From: Streptomyces sp. TLI_105
GTDB taxonomy: Bacteria > Actinomycetota > Actinomycetes > Streptomycetales > Streptomycetaceae
Assembly (NCBI RefSeq): GCF_900105415.1
Contig: NZ_FNSM01000001.1
Location: forward strand, 1,612,001 to 1,676,000
Length of the DNA stretch: 64,000 nt
Direction: 5' to 3'
The notes under the pieces were generated by a model. It was given only the letters and a program-made list of their open reading frames with translations, did no database searches and was not told where the DNA came from. Below, piece by piece: positions 63,109 to 64,000 of this stretch. The position numbers and the translations under genes were made by a program. Position 1 is the first letter of the stretch. Each line of letters begins with the position of its first letter.

Positions 63109-63780
63109 TCAGCCTTTCTTCGGCCGTCGGACGTGGACGGTCAGCGAGGGTCGCCGGGCGAGACCCAGGGTCGCCACGGCTTCGCCCAGTGCGGCATCGA
63201 GGTCGGCACGGACCTCGTCGAGATCGCGGAAATGCACCTGCGCCCGGGCTTTGATCTTCCGGCGACCGACATCGACCCGCGCCGACTCCACACCGGACAC
63301 CCGTACGGCCCTGTCGCGCAGGATCAGGGCGACCGCCCGGCGGTCGAGACCGGCGCGGACCTCGCCTGTTCCTCGGGTGCCGGTGGGCTGCCGCATGGGA
63401 AGCAGCCTGCGCAGTCCCGGTGTCACCGCCAGCAGGACGAGGCACAGGCCGAGGGCCATCGCCACCGCGGCCCCGACGATCATCCAGCCGTCGTCCAGCG
63501 GCCGCGTGGCCAGCTCATCCGCGAGCCGGCGTCGCCAGCCCATCCCGGGCCGGCCCGCCCGCACGGAGACCACGTCGTACAGGAGCAGCCCGACGGCTGC
63601 GAGGGACAGCAGAGCCACGATGACCGCAGGAACCCGCCGCGCGGACCAGAAACGACGTGGCGACGCGCGGGCTGCCGACATCGCGCCGGCGTCCGGGTGT
63701 CCCGCGGAGGAATCCGTCGTGGCGGGCTCCGAGGGGAGAACGCCGTCGCCGGGCCGCTGCCGCCCCGTGTGCGCGCTCAT
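63109..63780 (-). CDS. DUF6286-like membrane protein of Asp23 operon
   Basis: A 223-residue protein with a disordered N-terminus (~45 residues), two membrane helices (VPAVIVALLSLAAVGLLLYD and WMIVGAAVAMALGLCLVLLA) and a C-terminal Asp23/BON-like domain (VALILRDRAVRVSGVESARV, KIKARAQVHFRDLDEVRADLD). It starts within the Asp23 stop codon (ATGA at 63777-63780). The function probably lies in envelope stress with its neighbours. Confidence 0.8.
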   Translation of the reverse strand: MSAHTGRQRPGDGVLPSEPATTDSSAGHPDAGAMSAARASPRRFWSARRVPAVIVALLSLAAVGLLLYDVVSVRAGRPGMGWRRRLADELATRPLDDGWMIVGAAVAMALGLCLVLLAVTPGLRRLLPMRQPTGTRGTGEVRAGLDRRAVALILRDRAVRVSGVESARVDVGRRKIKARAQVHFRDLDEVRADLDAALGEAVATLGLARRPSLTVHVRRPKKG

Positions 63781-64000
63781 CTCACCCTCTCCCGTTCCGT
63801 CCGCCGCGAGTGAGCCGAGTGCAGCCTCTCGACGGCCACCACGAGGTCGGACACCTCCACACCGGCCCACGCCGTGACGCGTTCGGTGACCTCTCGGCGC
63901 ACCGCCGCGCACTGCGCCCCGATGTCCGACGGATAGCCCAGCTCCACGGCGATGCGCATCCGTACCTGCCCGAGCGCCGGTCGGCTCCCGGCAGGACCGC
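63777..64000 (-). CDS. Asp23/Gls24-family protein, 5' end outside window
   Basis: About 74 C-terminal residues of an Asp23-like protein are present (VRMRIAVELGYPSDIGAQ, VTERVTAWAGVEVSDLVVAV, basic tail). The coding frame is open to the right edge. It is translationally coupled to the DUF6286-like gene. Asp23 proteins localise to the membrane through AmaP and respond to envelope stress. Confidence 0.82.
   Translation of the reverse strand, partial: GPAGSRPALGQVRMRIAVELGYPSDIGAQCAAVRREVTERVTAWAGVEVSDLVVAVERLHSAHSRRTERERVR

Overview
The window is high-GC actinobacterial chromosome, almost certainly Streptomyces. GC is about 70 percent with near-universal G/C third codon positions, GTG starts and GGAGG-type ribosome binding sites are frequent, and the gene content fits (crotonyl-CoA reductase block, F420-type LLM oxidoreductase, GluABCD, Asp23/AmaP, DUF6131-type mini membrane proteins). 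From memory, not from a search, several blocks resemble the SCO64xx region of S. coelicolor.

Layout. 1-7.3 kb: a TetR-type gene (5' end outside the window) followed by an ethylmalonyl-CoA pathway operon: crotonyl-CoA carboxylase/reductase, ethylmalonyl-CoA mutase, malyl-CoA lyase-like, MaoC-type mesaconyl-CoA hydratase and acyl-CoA dehydrogenase. 7.4-9 kb: psd and pssA, the phosphatidylethanolamine pathway. 9-22 kb: housekeeping and accessory singletons: tandem GNAT protein, palindrome cluster, glycerate kinase, BCCT transporter, ADP-ribosylglycohydrolase, orphan VapB-like protein, Ada-AlkA plus Ogt alkylation repair, phosphoesterase, Sua5-like protein, FAD oxidoreductase, inositol phosphatase-like protein and a lipoate ligase with a domain permutation.

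22-42.6 kb: an NCS1 nucleobase/hydantoin permease (23.0-24.5 kb) and a four-gene reductive pyrimidine/hydantoin degradation operon (38.0-42.6 kb: amidohydrolase, transaminase, dihydropyrimidinase, LLM oxidoreductase) lie on the same strand but are split by a 13 kb block read mainly from the other strand. That block is the most unusual part of the window. It holds an MmpS-like protein, a SUKH protein, two tandem CusA-like RND permeases, a secreted protein, an OmpR-type two-component system and a lipoprotein that shares a domain with the secreted protein. The first RND permease carries at its C-terminus a 13th membrane segment, a lipobox and a CusB/CzcB-like adaptor domain without the usual helical hairpin. 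This would suit an efflux system in a cell with no outer membrane. Direct TTCAG repeats at a 10-11 bp period precede both the response regulator gene and the lipoprotein gene, which suggests autoregulation and a shared operator.

43-53.9 kb: a hypothetical coiled-coil/helical-repeat protein, a PPOX F420 protein, an HxlR/NAD-binding divergent pair, an XRE regulator/methionine aminopeptidase pair separated by 33 bp, secreted gamma-glutamyltransferase, a P450, a TPR-like protein and a secreted S15-type hydrolase. 53.9-57.1 kb: gluABCD-type acidic amino acid uptake. 57.2-60.5 kb: exodeoxyribonuclease III, an MBL-fold protein next to a 22 bp tandem repeat, and a PcaDC fusion. 60.5-61.8 kb: an IS110 remnant abutting a frameshifted hemolysin III gene. 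61.9-64 kb: mini membrane proteins and the end of an Asp23/AmaP envelope-stress operon that runs out of the window.

No rRNA, tRNA, CRISPR array, prophage or replication origin was recognised. Functions are inferred from recognisable motifs; no database search was run.
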